The notes: generated by a model from the sequence alone, not told the origin. Positions 1-7,000 are shown, counted from the first letter of the stretch. The stretch: 10,496 bases of DNA from JAAYAY01 sp964429355 (GCA_964429355.1 CAYSCH010000331.1:1-10496); one strand, 5' to 3'. Made by a program: numbers and translations.

Positions 1-409
1 CACCGGCTGTGCACATCCATGCCCGTGGGAAACTCGTACGTTTTGTGAGGGCTTCCAAAGCGGACGGAGAATGCTGGGAACTTGTCCGTAGCACCGACGC
101 AAACCGTCTGGTCGACTCCGGCCGCCGTTCCCGACTCCTGCCGCCGGCGATCTCCACCGCAGGAAACCCTGCACGTTCTATCAGGGCTTCTCAAGCATAG
201 GTCCCTGGGCCGTAGCCGGACTGGCCAGCGGCGTTCTGACTGCGGGTCAGCCCCTGGGCCAGGGCGGGCAATCGGCACAAACGCTGCGATCGACAGAGCC
301 AGATCGTCAAGCATCGCTCAACAAATGGCTGCCGCAATTCGACGGCAGCCATCACGCTCCGCCGTGGCGTTCCGTTGACGAACACGGGACATGCATCTAT
401 TGAGCGATC
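1..409. other. Left-edge stretch with no supported gene
   Basis: Short open frames exist on both strands (for example 9-200 on plus and 191-385 on minus), but none has a recognisable motif, a Shine-Dalgarno site or protein-like composition. They read as arginine- and serine-rich GC shadows. The only structures I can support are the hairpin at 325-352, annotated separately, and a pair of 9-base inverted repeats at 313-321 and 400-408 that flank it. The rest is best treated as intergenic DNA downstream of the kinase gene, although a gene may begin beyond the left edge. Confidence 0.6.
325..352 (-). terminator. Probable intrinsic terminator after the kinase gene
   Basis: A perfect 10-bp stem (ATGGCTGCCG at 325-334 with its complement at 343-352) encloses an 8-base loop. 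It starts about 58 bases downstream of the kinase stop codon. On the minus strand the stem is followed by a short, imperfect T-rich run (TTGTTGAG). The stem is convincing and the tail is weak, so Rho-independent termination is likely but not certain. It would close the toroid protein-kinase operon. Confidence 0.55.
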
Positions 410-1156
410 CTAAACGTTTGCCCCGGGATGTTCCGGAGGCGCCGGCGAGTCGGCCGACCAGATCGGGAGCGTCACGACGAAGCGTGTGCCACCTCCAATT
501 CGCTTCTCGTAGCGGAGGCTTCCATGATGGCAACCGACGATCTTCCGGCAGTAGGCCAGGCCCAGGCCGAGACCGGGGTAGACATCTCGCGGGTGGAGAC
601 GTTGAAAGATCGTGAACACGCGGTCGGCGTACTGTTCGTCCAGACCGATGCCGTTGTCTTCCACGACGATCCGACACCCGGATCCGGCGGCTTCCGCAAG
701 CACGCGGATGGCGGGGCCCGTGTCGCCCGTCTGGAACTTCAGCGCGTTGTCGAGCAGGGACCGAAACAGCAGTCTCATATGATCGGCACGTGCCTCGATG
801 ATCGGCAGCGGCTGGATCGAAACCGTGGCGCCGGAGGACGCGATCCTCTCGCCCAGATCTTCGCAGACGGCGGCAAGCGTCTCGTTCAGGTCGACCTGTG
901 TGGCCGGGCCGGTGTGGGTCTCCAGTCGCGACAAGACGAGGAGTCCTTCGATCATCCCCTGGCCTCGCTCGGCGGCACTGAGGATCCGCCGGAGGTCGTC
1001 GCGACCGGACGGGTCGAGATTCTCGCCCAGCCTGGCAGCCAACCGCTGGCTGAAGGTTCGCACCTTGCGGAACGGTTCCTGCAGGTCGTGGGAGACGGCA
1101 TAGAGAAACTGCTGCATCTGGCGGCGGAGCGCGTCGGGATCGTCGGGCGGTGTCAT
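410..1156 (-). CDS. Sensor-less histidine kinase (HisKA + HATPase)
   Basis: A 248-residue protein histidine kinase that should autophosphorylate on a conserved His and pass phosphate to a response regulator not present in this window. The H-box sits almost at the N-terminus (AVSHDLQEP, His23). It is followed by the dimerisation helices, the N-box (LLDNALKF, Asn137), the G1 box (DNGIG, 167-171), the F-box (FTIFQRLH, 181-188) and the G2 box (GLGLGL, 195-200). All catalytic elements look intact. There is no signal peptide, membrane helix, PAS or GAF domain, so it has no sensor of its own and should be cytoplasmic. Its ATG overlaps the stop of the upstream membrane-protein gene as ATGA, which fixes the start and implies translational coupling. 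Sensory input is therefore probably supplied in trans, perhaps by that upstream protein; this is inference. The last roughly 18 residues are proline-rich and unconserved-looking. Confidence 0.9.
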   Translation of the reverse strand: MTPPDDPDALRRQMQQFLYAVSHDLQEPFRKVRTFSQRLAARLGENLDPSGRDDLRRILSAAERGQGMIEGLLVLSRLETHTGPATQVDLNETLAAVCEDLGERIASSGATVSIQPLPIIEARADHMRLLFRSLLDNALKFQTGDTGPAIRVLAEAAGSGCRIVVEDNGIGLDEQYADRVFTIFQRLHPRDVYPGLGLGLAYCRKIVGCHHGSLRYEKRIGGGTRFVVTLPIWSADSPAPPEHPGANV

Positions 1157-3858
1157 GGGATCTGGCGGGAGTGCTGATTCTGGCGGCCGGTCAGTTCGGG
1201 CGTCGCGGCGGGGATCTCGATTTCGCTGACAACCGGGTTGGACGCCGGCTGGGTTTCCCTGTTGTAGCGATAGTAGACTTCCAGGCAGAGGGCGGCCAGA
1301 GCGGTGGAGTAGACACGACCGCCTTTACCGCCCCAGCGGGATTCGGGAGCCCAACTGCCGCGACTGCAGCCTTCCTTGCACTGGAGGCCGATGATTGCAT
1401 CGCGAATGATGTGGTTCCATCGCTGCCACGTATCGCCGCCGTCGTGGAACATGGCCAACGTGCAATTGTACCAAAGGTAGTAGTCGCGGTCGCGTCGCTG
1501 TTTCTCTTGGGTGTCCCAGCGCTGTTCGGCCAGATCGGCCAGGAACATGGCGGCCTTGTCGACCATGGGCGAGTCGGCCTCGTCGAGCAGGAACTGCCGT
1601 GCAAGCATCCCGACGCCGGTCGTGGCCTCGCTCGACATGCTGCCCCCCTGGTAGCGAGTCTGCCCGGTCGATTCGACCGCGTGTGCGTCGAAGAAGGGTC
1701 CGATCCGGCTCAAGCATGCGTCGCTCACGGGGACCCCAGCCTCCCGGGCGGTCTTGATGGCCAAGACCTGCCAACCGGTCACCGAGGTATCGCTGGGCAA
1801 CCGGGGATCCGGTTGATAGCGCCAGCCGCCGTCGTCGTGCTGCATTCGCTCGATGAAGTGGATGGCTTTGCGGAGCGCCTGGGAGTATCGAGGATCTGGC
1901 GTCCGGCCCGACGCCCGGGCCAGCGCGCAGGCTTCGCCCAGGGCGAAGGCAGCGATTCCGTGCTCATACATATAATATTGATGAAAGGGGGTCCCCTGGT
2001 CCTCAGGATGCGTACCGATCAGGCCGCCATCGGGCCGCTGGTGCTCGACCAGCCAGTTGCAGTACAGCAACGGCGCACCCGCAAGGCGCCCNNNNNNNNN
2101 NGAGTAGGTATTGGCATTGAAGTCGTAGTGCCCGCCGGCCTGAAATGCGAGCAGGGCCAGGCCGGTCTGAGCCGCCTCGAACTGGCCGCCGGGACCGCTG
2201 CACGACGCATCGACGCAGCGGGCGCGGGCGCCCTCTGCGAGACACTCGGACCCCCAATGGCCCTCGGGCATTTGGTGACGGGCCAGCCAGTCCAATCCAG
2301 CGGCGACGGCCGCCTCGCTCGCGGGTGTGCCGCCGTACTGGCCGATCCAGGCGGCGCGATTGCCCTGCGTTCGCTTGGCATATAGTCCCAGAGACCCGGC
2401 GGTCGCCCGGTCAAACGTGTCGATCTTCTCCACCAGGGCGCCGTCCGCGGTCACGTTGATCGTACACACGTTCCAGACGTTGCCCATCAGGTTGCCTTCG
2501 GGCGCGAAGCGATAGGTTTGGCCGCCGTGATAGACCTTGACTTCCGCCCCGCTTTGGGCCAGGGCGTTGGCCTCCGGATGGTTGCGGTTGGTGTAATCGT
2601 GCACGTAGTAGCGGTACTCGCCCGGCAGAACGCCCAGCACCGTGATTGTCTCCGGGCCTTCGCCATTCGGGTCGTCCACATCGAGATTGACGAACTCCTT
2701 GCTCTTCAGGTCGCCGCGCTGGTGAAAGTACACATGAAAACGTTCTCCTCCGGGCAATGGGCCTTCCAGGTGGGCGTCGAGGTCGGCGGGCTGCTTGCCC
2801 CAGGTGAGCACCAGACGAAGTTGTCCTTCCTTCAACCCCGGGCTGAGCACGACGCGAATCGCCTGAGGAGCAGCCGCATCGAGCGTTCGCTCAAACCGTT
2901 CTGTCGTGAAACCGTCGGCTGTGACTTCCAGCGGCACGTTGCCTTCAGGCAGTTCCTCCAACTGGAACCAGCCTTCTTCGTCCGTCCGAGTCGTTTGGGT
3001 ACCGCCGGCCATTCTGACCGCGGCCCCAGGCACCGGCTGGTTGGTAACAGCATTGACGATCTGCCCCCGCAGAGCCGCGTCGCCTGTCGTTTCCGGCTGC
3101 TGAAGCTCGGGCACGGCAATGTTAGCCAAGTGAAGCCTCAGGCCGTCACGGTAAGTGACTTGGATCGTGTCTCCCGGCTCTGCCCCTTCGACTCGCCACT
3201 CGAACGACTGATCGCTGCGTACGTCGCCTTTCATCACTTGATCGAACAGCTCGCTGTCGCGATCTTCGCCGCTGCGGCGAAAGGCGATCTTGCCCCGACT
3301 GACTGGCCTGTAAACAAACGTCAGGCGATCCTGATCGACGGCCCCCCGCTCGACCGAAGGGACACTTTCGATCGCCGCAAAGGGCAACACGGTAGCCGCC
3401 CAATACCCCCCGATGCACAGGATCGTCAAGAACAGGGCCGCCGCTGCTCCGAGAGCGAGAAAACGGCCTCGGCGGCGCCGCACCAGGACACTTGTGTGGA
3501 GCCGGTCTAACTCGTCTTGAAGCTCCTGGAACTCCACGTCGCCACGAGTGGGCATCTTGGGCGGCGGAGGCGGCACGGCGATGGTGGAGCCGGATCTTGC
3601 TGAGCGCGGGGGGGGCGGGGGCGGTGCGTTTATCGCAGGCGGTGGCGACACAGGGGGCGCCGGCCTGGGGGGCATAATTCGGGGTGGACTTCCCGAACTG
3701 GTCGGCTCGGGCGGCTGTTGCTGCGCCGTGGGCACTGGAGGTGGTACGGCAATCGCCGGACCACCGGCGTCCGTCGACAGGTCACCGCGGCAGGCCGGGT
3801 GGGGGCAAACGATCGCGTCTTGGGGAACTTCGCGTTGGCACCAGCGACAACGAGACAT
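1153..3858 (-). CDS. Membrane-anchored zinc-ribbon/YfaP-like/alpha-toroid protein
   Basis: A 901-residue multidomain protein. Residues 4-23 form a Cys4 zinc ribbon (C4, C7, C18, C23). Residues 35-105 are proline-rich, with runs of six (79-84) and five (96-100) prolines. After RRRR at 127-130 comes one membrane helix (about 132-159), so the rest should be extracytoplasmic. Residues about 260-340 resemble a carboxypeptidase-regulatory-like beta-sandwich (GQIVNAVTNQPVPGA...DEEGWFQL). Residues about 345-470 resemble YfaP/DUF2135 (LTWGKQPADLDAHLEGP, DVDDPNGEGPETITV, YYVHDYTN). Residues about 510-865 are prenyltransferase/squalene-oxidase-type repeats with QxxDGxW-like signatures (HQMPEGHWG, HQRPDGGL, MQHDDGGW) and SDTSVTGWQ. 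The toroid shows no DxDD cyclase motif and no CxEQ thioester, so it is probably a structural or binding domain, not a cyclase. Ten N at 2092-2101 (residues 586-589) mark an assembly gap; the frame stays open across it. No clear Shine-Dalgarno; the start is supported by the zinc ribbon immediately after Met. Exact function unknown. Confidence 0.85.
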   Translation of the reverse strand: MSRCRWCQREVPQDAIVCPHPACRGDLSTDAGGPAIAVPPPVPTAQQQPPEPTSSGSPPRIMPPRPAPPVSPPPAINAPPPPPPRSARSGSTIAVPPPPPKMPTRGDVEFQELQDELDRLHTSVLVRRRRGRFLALGAAAALFLTILCIGGYWAATVLPFAAIESVPSVERGAVDQDRLTFVYRPVSRGKIAFRRSGEDRDSELFDQVMKGDVRSDQSFEWRVEGAEPGDTIQVTYRDGLRLHLANIAVPELQQPETTGDAALRGQIVNAVTNQPVPGAAVRMAGGTQTTRTDEEGWFQLEELPEGNVPLEVTADGFTTERFERTLDAAAPQAIRVVLSPGLKEGQLRLVLTWGKQPADLDAHLEGPLPGGERFHVYFHQRGDLKSKEFVNLDVDDPNGEGPETITVLGVLPGEYRYYVHDYTNRNHPEANALAQSGAEVKVYHGGQTYRFAPEGNLMGNVWNVCTINVTADGALVEKIDTFDRATAGSLGLYAKRTQGNRAAWIGQYGGTPASEAAVAAGLDWLARHQMPEGHWGSECLAEGARARCVDASCSGPGGQFEAAQTGLALLAFQAGGHYDFNANTYXXXXGRLAGAPLLYCNWLVEHQRPDGGLIGTHPEDQGTPFHQYYMYEHGIAAFALGEACALARASGRTPDPRYSQALRKAIHFIERMQHDDGGWRYQPDPRLPSDTSVTGWQVLAIKTAREAGVPVSDACLSRIGPFFDAHAVESTGQTRYQGGSMSSEATTGVGMLARQFLLDEADSPMVDKAAMFLADLAEQRWDTQEKQRRDRDYYLWYNCTLAMFHDGGDTWQRWNHIIRDAIIGLQCKEGCSRGSWAPESRWGGKGGRVYSTALAALCLEVYYRYNRETQPASNPVVSEIEIPAATPELTGRQNQHSRQIP
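2092..2101. other. Assembly gap (run of ten N)
   Basis: Ten unresolved bases lie inside the toroid region of the 901-residue protein. Sequence on both sides translates plausibly in the same frame, with NANTY before the gap and NWLVEHQRPDGG shortly after it. The residues directly after the gap (GRLAGAPLL) fit the repeat pattern less well. Ten N is a common placeholder, so the true length may differ. Confidence 0.95.
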
Positions 3859-3916
3859 GGGAGAAGAGGTCGGAGGGGTAGTTGAGCATTGAAACGCCTG
3901 TCAGTCTTGTTCCCCC

Positions 3917-3945
3917 AGTGTAGCGGAAATCGCTGGGAATTGGAA
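3917..3945 (-). promoter_or_regulatory. Possible sigma-70-type promoter for the toroid-kinase operon
   Basis: On the minus strand, TTCCAA (3940-3945) and TACACT (3917-3922) are separated by exactly 17 bases. This would place transcription start about 50 bases before the ATG at 3858. The -10 matches the consensus at four of six positions and the -35 is poor. Position and spacing are the main support, so this is a weak call. Confidence 0.25.
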
Positions 3946-4011
3946 AAGTGGCACAAGAGACTTCTCGCGGACCATTTGGTCGAACATGGCGATCAAGGGC
4001 TGAAGAACAAT

Positions 4012-4039
4012 CCTGTCCAGACGCACCGGCTGGACAAGG
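4012..4039 (-). terminator. Probable intrinsic terminator after the HDOD gene
   Basis: The arms CCTGTCCAG (4012-4020) and CTGGACAAGG (4030-4039) form a 9-bp stem with one bulged base around a 9-base loop. It begins about 67 bases after the HDOD stop codon. On the minus strand it is followed by ATTGTTCTTC, a reasonable T-rich tail. It would separate the HDOD gene from the downstream toroid-kinase operon. Confidence 0.55.
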
Positions 4040-4105
4040 TTCGAGGAGCCATCAATCCAGGCGGGCCGTTGCCTCCTGCTGACGGGAAGGAATTCCGCTC
4101 GATGA

Positions 4106-5017
4106 TCAGCGGAGGTGGGACTGGGCCATGGTCTGGGCGCGACTGAGGGCGGCGTCGAGCTGGCCGATGACGGCTGTGACCTCCGTTCGTTCCATGCCCA
4201 GTTCGACGAACCATTCCGCCGGAGGCGTGCTGGAGGTCGATATTCCCAAGGCCGGGCAGTGCCGGAAATCGCAGAGCCAGTCGCTCAGGGCGGTGGCGAG
4301 GACCATATCGCGATGGGGGCCGTCGTAGTCGCTCGGATGGTGGTGGTGCCCGATGGCGTCGGTCAGATGCACGGGCAGCTTCCATTTGACGGCCACGTAC
4401 TCGCCCAGTTCGCTGTGGTCGAATCCGATCGTGTCGTGCTCGACCTGGTAGGCCGGCCGCTCCGGCGTCAGCTCGTCGATGATGCGGCGGAACGGCTTGT
4501 GGAGGTACTGGTCGATCATCACGAAGCCGATATCGTGGAGCAGGCCGGCCAGATAGGCTTCCTGCGGGTTGACGCGCCGGGAAATCCTGGCGATTTCCTG
4601 GGCAACCATTCCCGTGCTGACCATGTGGCTCCAAAGTCCTTCGCGGGTGTAATTCCGGTAGCCAGACGTTTCCCGGAACAGGGGCGCCACGTAGGAACTC
4701 ATGGCGATGTTGCGGATCTCATGGAAACCGAGCAACATCACGGCCTGTTTGAGGTCGGCCACCGCCTCGCGGATTCCAAGGTAGGAAGAATTGACCGTCC
4801 GCATGATACGCATTGCGATGGCCGGATCGCTGCGAATCACCCCGATCAGATCCTCGGCGTCGGCATTCGGATCCTGGGCGAGGGCGATGATCTCGCCGGC
4901 TCGGGTGGGCAGCGACGACACGTCACCGATCTTCTGGAAGACTCGATCGATGACTTCCGCCCGAGCCGGATCGCGGCGGCTGGCGGAGGGCCTGGTTTCG
5001 CAGATGAACGTGTTCAT
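4106..5017 (-). CDS. HDOD-domain signalling protein
   Basis: A 303-residue HDOD protein, a single-domain regulatory relative of HD phosphohydrolases found in bacterial signalling. The HDOD core starts with LPTRAGEIIALAQDP (36-50) and continues through IRSDPAIAMRIMRTVNSSYLG (about 61-81) and QAVMLLGFHEIRNIAMS (about 91-107). Unlike many HDOD proteins, it keeps HD-type metal-ligand candidates: His131 (WSHMV), the His161-Asp162 pair (LLHDIG), His201 (HSELGEYVA), and a GHHHHP cluster at 223-228. There is no HD-GYP signature, signal peptide or membrane segment, so it is probably cytoplasmic. I prefer the ATG at 5017; an in-frame TTG at 5035 would add six residues, and neither has a well-spaced Shine-Dalgarno site. 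It appears monocistronic, with about 430 gene-free bases upstream and a hairpin downstream. Its partner and output are not revealed by the neighbours. Confidence 0.88.
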   Translation of the reverse strand: MNTFICETRPSASRRDPARAEVIDRVFQKIGDVSSLPTRAGEIIALAQDPNADAEDLIGVIRSDPAIAMRIMRTVNSSYLGIREAVADLKQAVMLLGFHEIRNIAMSSYVAPLFRETSGYRNYTREGLWSHMVSTGMVAQEIARISRRVNPQEAYLAGLLHDIGFVMIDQYLHKPFRRIIDELTPERPAYQVEHDTIGFDHSELGEYVAVKWKLPVHLTDAIGHHHHPSDYDGPHRDMVLATALSDWLCDFRHCPALGISTSSTPPAEWFVELGMERTEVTAVIGQLDAALSRAQTMAQSHLR

Positions 5018-5452
5018 TCCGCCAATTCTCGGCAAGCGGCAGATTCGTCACAACCGGGCGAGGCCCGGGGCTGCACTTCTGGAAAGGATAGCTTACGAAA
5101 CGGCGGATCAACGGGAATCCGGGCAGACACAAGGCAGAATGACCGCAGGCGACGGGAGTTTTGGACGCGTTTGGGGGGGCGTTCAGCATTAGTTGGAGTG
5201 GTGAGGACCAAGACTGCGGTGATGCCCAGTCAGGCAAAGCGGCGACCGGCAGACACTTCTGGTAAAGCGCGCCGCCAGGAATCCCGAACGGCTTGAACTG
5301 CTGTGCAAGCATCCGTGTGCACCATCCATCAGGACGCAAGTACTTGAGTCGAAGGCGGATTTCCAGATCGGCGAGAAAGAGAACGGGCACAGCTTGGTGA
5401 CTGTGCCCGTTGGATGGGCGGGAGGGCGGCGGTCGGCGGGCCACCTACCGGT
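5018..5452. other. Gene-free stretch upstream of the HDOD gene
   Basis: About 435 bases lie between the DUF1080 stop and the HDOD start. The part nearest DUF1080 holds the strong terminator at 5382-5411. The remaining roughly 350 bases have only open frames with unconvincing composition and no recognisable motif, such as the tail of a plus-strand frame ending at 5296. The HDOD promoter should lie here, but I find no -35/-10 pair good enough to name. No tRNA-like or riboswitch-like fold is evident by eye. Confidence 0.5.
5382..5411 (-). terminator. Strong intrinsic terminator after the DUF1080 gene
   Basis: A perfect 11-bp GC-rich stem (AACGGGCACAG at 5382-5392 with CTGTGCCCGTT at 5401-5411) encloses an 8-base loop. 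On the minus strand it is followed directly by the pyrimidine-rich tail CTCTTTCTC. It lies about 42 bases after the DUF1080 stop codon. This is the clearest Rho-independent terminator in the window. Confidence 0.85.
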
Positions 5453-6220
5453 CTATTTCGTTTCTGCCTGGACAGCTTCCAGGTACTTGGCTGCTTCGTC
5501 TTTGCCGATCTCGCGGAGGAAGACGTTACGCCAGCGGATTTCGCCGCCATGGGTCTGGAGTTGGATCGGGCCATCGGCTGGGACCGGCTTGTCCTTCTCG
5601 TAATAGTTGCTCAACTTGGCGTCCTTGACGACGTGCTTGCCGTTGAGCCAGACGTTGACGTACTGGCCGATCATCTGGATGCGGAAGGAGTTCCACTCGC
5701 CGAACGGTTTGTCGGCCAGTACGAGCGGGTCCTTGCCCGGCCAATCCTTGGGGTTATTCCAGAGGCCACCGGACCCTTTGTCGGCACCGATATTCCACTT
5801 GCCACCCTCCTCGGTGTAGTCCCAGATCTGAACCTGGGGAATACCGCGGAGGTAGATGCCGCTGTCGGCCTTGGCGACGGTCTTGTAGTCGATGAGGAGC
5901 TCGAAGTCGCCATAGAACTTGTCGGTAGTCAGGTAGAGCCCGTTACCATCGTTGACCAGTTCCTGGTTCTCAACGCGCCAATGCTCGCGGATGTCCTTGC
6001 GGCTTTCTTCCTTCTTCTTTTCGAAGTCGGCCGGACTGAGCTCGCGGTAGGTGTTGTAGTGATCGGTTGACAGACCCCACCAGCCGTCGAGGTTCTGGCC
6101 GTTGAAGAGGGCAACGAAGCCCTTGGGGGGCTGAACGGGATCGTCGGCGGCCGGCGTCTGGGCAGTCCAGGCGGCAGCCGAAAGGGCCAGGAGGGCGGTC
6201 AAGAAGGCGGATTTTCTCAT
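5453..6220 (-). CDS. Secreted DUF1080 protein (3-keto-disaccharide hydrolase/lyase family)
   Basis: A 255-residue exported DUF1080 protein, a concanavalin/LamG-like jelly-roll family abundant in Planctomycetota. Family members have been linked to cleavage of 3-keto-glycosides; activity here is inferred from family. Residues 1-24 are a signal peptide (MRKSAFLTALLALSAAAW, with cleavage plausible near TPA-A). The domain begins with GFVALFNGQNLDGWWG (34-49). Typical blocks follow: GDFELLIDYK (104-113), SGIYLRG (120-126), VQIWDY (130-135), GSGGLW (149-154), GEWNSFRI (174-181), VNVWLNGKHVV (188-198), and GPIQLQTHGGEIRWRNVFLREI near the end. The start at 6220 is chosen over an upstream in-frame ATG at 6322 because it gives a clean signal peptide and has AGGAG six bases upstream. 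A strong terminator follows, and no sugar oxidoreductase or transporter is adjacent, so it appears to be a stand-alone gene. Confidence 0.93.
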   Translation of the reverse strand: MRKSAFLTALLALSAAAWTAQTPAADDPVQPPKGFVALFNGQNLDGWWGLSTDHYNTYRELSPADFEKKKEESRKDIREHWRVENQELVNDGNGLYLTTDKFYGDFELLIDYKTVAKADSGIYLRGIPQVQIWDYTEEGGKWNIGADKGSGGLWNNPKDWPGKDPLVLADKPFGEWNSFRIQMIGQYVNVWLNGKHVVKDAKLSNYYEKDKPVPADGPIQLQTHGGEIRWRNVFLREIGKDEAAKYLEAVQAETK

Positions 6221-6226
6221 GGATGG

Positions 6227-6231
6227 CTCCT
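6227..6231 (-). promoter_or_regulatory. Ribosome binding site deciding the DUF1080 start
   Basis: AGGAG on the minus strand lies six bases before the ATG at 6220. It supports that start over the in-frame ATG 102 bases upstream, which would place 34 unlikely residues before the signal peptide. Confidence 0.7.
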
Positions 6232-6275
6232 GATTCAAGGTGGGCGATTGGGGAAGGTTAGGCGTGCAAATGTCG

Positions 6276-6281
6276 ATCATA
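6276..6281 (-). promoter_or_regulatory. Possible -10 element for the DUF1080 gene
   Basis: TATGAT on the minus strand matches the sigma-70 -10 consensus at five of six positions and would give a leader of roughly 50 bases. I find no good -35 at normal spacing, so this is a weak call based on one hexamer and its position. Confidence 0.25.
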
Positions 6282-6385
6282 CACGGCGGAGAAGACGAAT
6301 GCGAGAGGCACCGGTCGTTCATGGCCGGCCTGGGAATCGTCGTCCATGGTCACTTGCTTTTGCCTGGCTACCGACTGGTCTCACT

Positions 6386-6943
6386 TCACGGAGCCGGGAA
6401 GATCTCCCGCACAACCAGGGAGAAGCCGGGAAGGAGTTCTGCTTCGGTCAGCGTGTCGTTTTCGGCAAGAATGGTGGGACTGGCGCCTGGCCGATAAATG
6501 ACGACGCTTCTTCGGAGCGGATCGACGACCCACATGACTGGGCAGCCGGCGTCAAAGTATTCCTCCATCTTCGAATGCATCTCGGCGGCCGTGTTGCTCG
6601 GCGAGAGGACCTCAACGGCCAAGTCCGGGGCACCTTCCAGGAACGCGTCGAGGTCCTGGTCCTTGAGCCGCTCCGTGGTGAGAAATGACACATCGGGTTC
6701 GCGAACGGTGTCGGGATTGCGCGAGAGGACGTAGCCTGTCGAACTGTCAAACACTTCGCCAAGCCTGTTGGCGCGAACGAACGCAATCAGTTCCCCCAAG
6801 ACACGGGCTCCGACTGCCCCGTGTCGCCCCATCCCCGGACTCATCATGATCAGCTCTCCACGCACCAATTCGCACGGTCCGAGGTCTGAGGCAGCGCTGA
6901 GCAGTTCTTCAGCGGTCGTGATGTTCTGCGTTGGCATCGACAT
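6386..6943 (-). CDS. Uma2-family (DUF820) putative endonuclease
   Basis: A 185-residue Uma2-family protein, with a restriction-endonuclease-like PD-(D/E)xK fold. This family is heavily expanded in cyanobacteria and planctomycetes, and its biological role is largely unestablished. The usual blocks appear in order: CELVRGELIMMSPGMGRHG (24-42), REPDVSFL (81-88), APDLAVEVLSPSNT (105-118), KMEEYFDAGCPVMWVVDP (125-142), and RPGASP near the C-terminus. Asp84, Glu111 and Lys125 are the probable catalytic triad, so the active site looks intact. The start at 6943 is chosen because GGGAGG lies five bases upstream. An in-frame TTG at 6982 would add 13 residues and place the Shine-Dalgarno site inside the gene. 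It has its own likely promoter and no toxin-antitoxin or restriction partner beside it. Confidence 0.92.
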   Translation of the reverse strand: MSMPTQNITTAEELLSAASDLGPCELVRGELIMMSPGMGRHGAVGARVLGELIAFVRANRLGEVFDSSTGYVLSRNPDTVREPDVSFLTTERLKDQDLDAFLEGAPDLAVEVLSPSNTAAEMHSKMEEYFDAGCPVMWVVDPLRRSVVIYRPGASPTILAENDTLTEAELLPGFSLVVREIFPAP

Positions 6944-6948
6944 GCTGT

Positions 6949-6954
6949 CCTCCC
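6949..6954 (-). promoter_or_regulatory. Strong Shine-Dalgarno site of the Uma2 gene
   Basis: GGGAGG on the minus strand lies five bases before the ATG at 6943. It is the best ribosome binding site in the window and decides between that ATG and the upstream TTG at 6982 or the second ATG at 6937. Confidence 0.75.
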
Positions 6955-7000
6955 GGGCACCAGGCCAGCGGGTCGCCCTCAATCTTGCCCATCCATCCAG

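Noticed and set aside
252..264. Small dyad CCCTGG-G-CCAGGG, with a direct repeat of CCCTGGGCC at 203-211
   Set aside because: Too short for GC-rich DNA to exclude chance, and not placed next to any gene start.
391..396. Possible end of a mobile element near the left inverted repeats
   Set aside because: No transposase fragment, target-site duplication or matching terminal repeat elsewhere in the window.
1540..2360. Toroid region as a functional squalene-hopene or terpene cyclase
   Set aside because: The DxDD-type catalytic motif is not found in the toroid; the DVDD present at residues 393-396 belongs to the YfaP-like domain.
1150..2385. A long plus-strand frame over the toroid protein
   Set aside because: It crosses the N gap and mirrors the real minus-strand gene; no family motif is visible.
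3946..3965. TGGCAC sequence resembling the -24 half of a sigma-54 promoter
   Set aside because: The required GC of the -12 element is absent at the right spacing, and no plus-strand gene follows.
4115..5296. A 393-codon plus-strand frame across the HDOD gene
   Set aside because: It is antisense to a clearly recognisable HDOD protein and shows no domain, start signal or plausible composition of its own.
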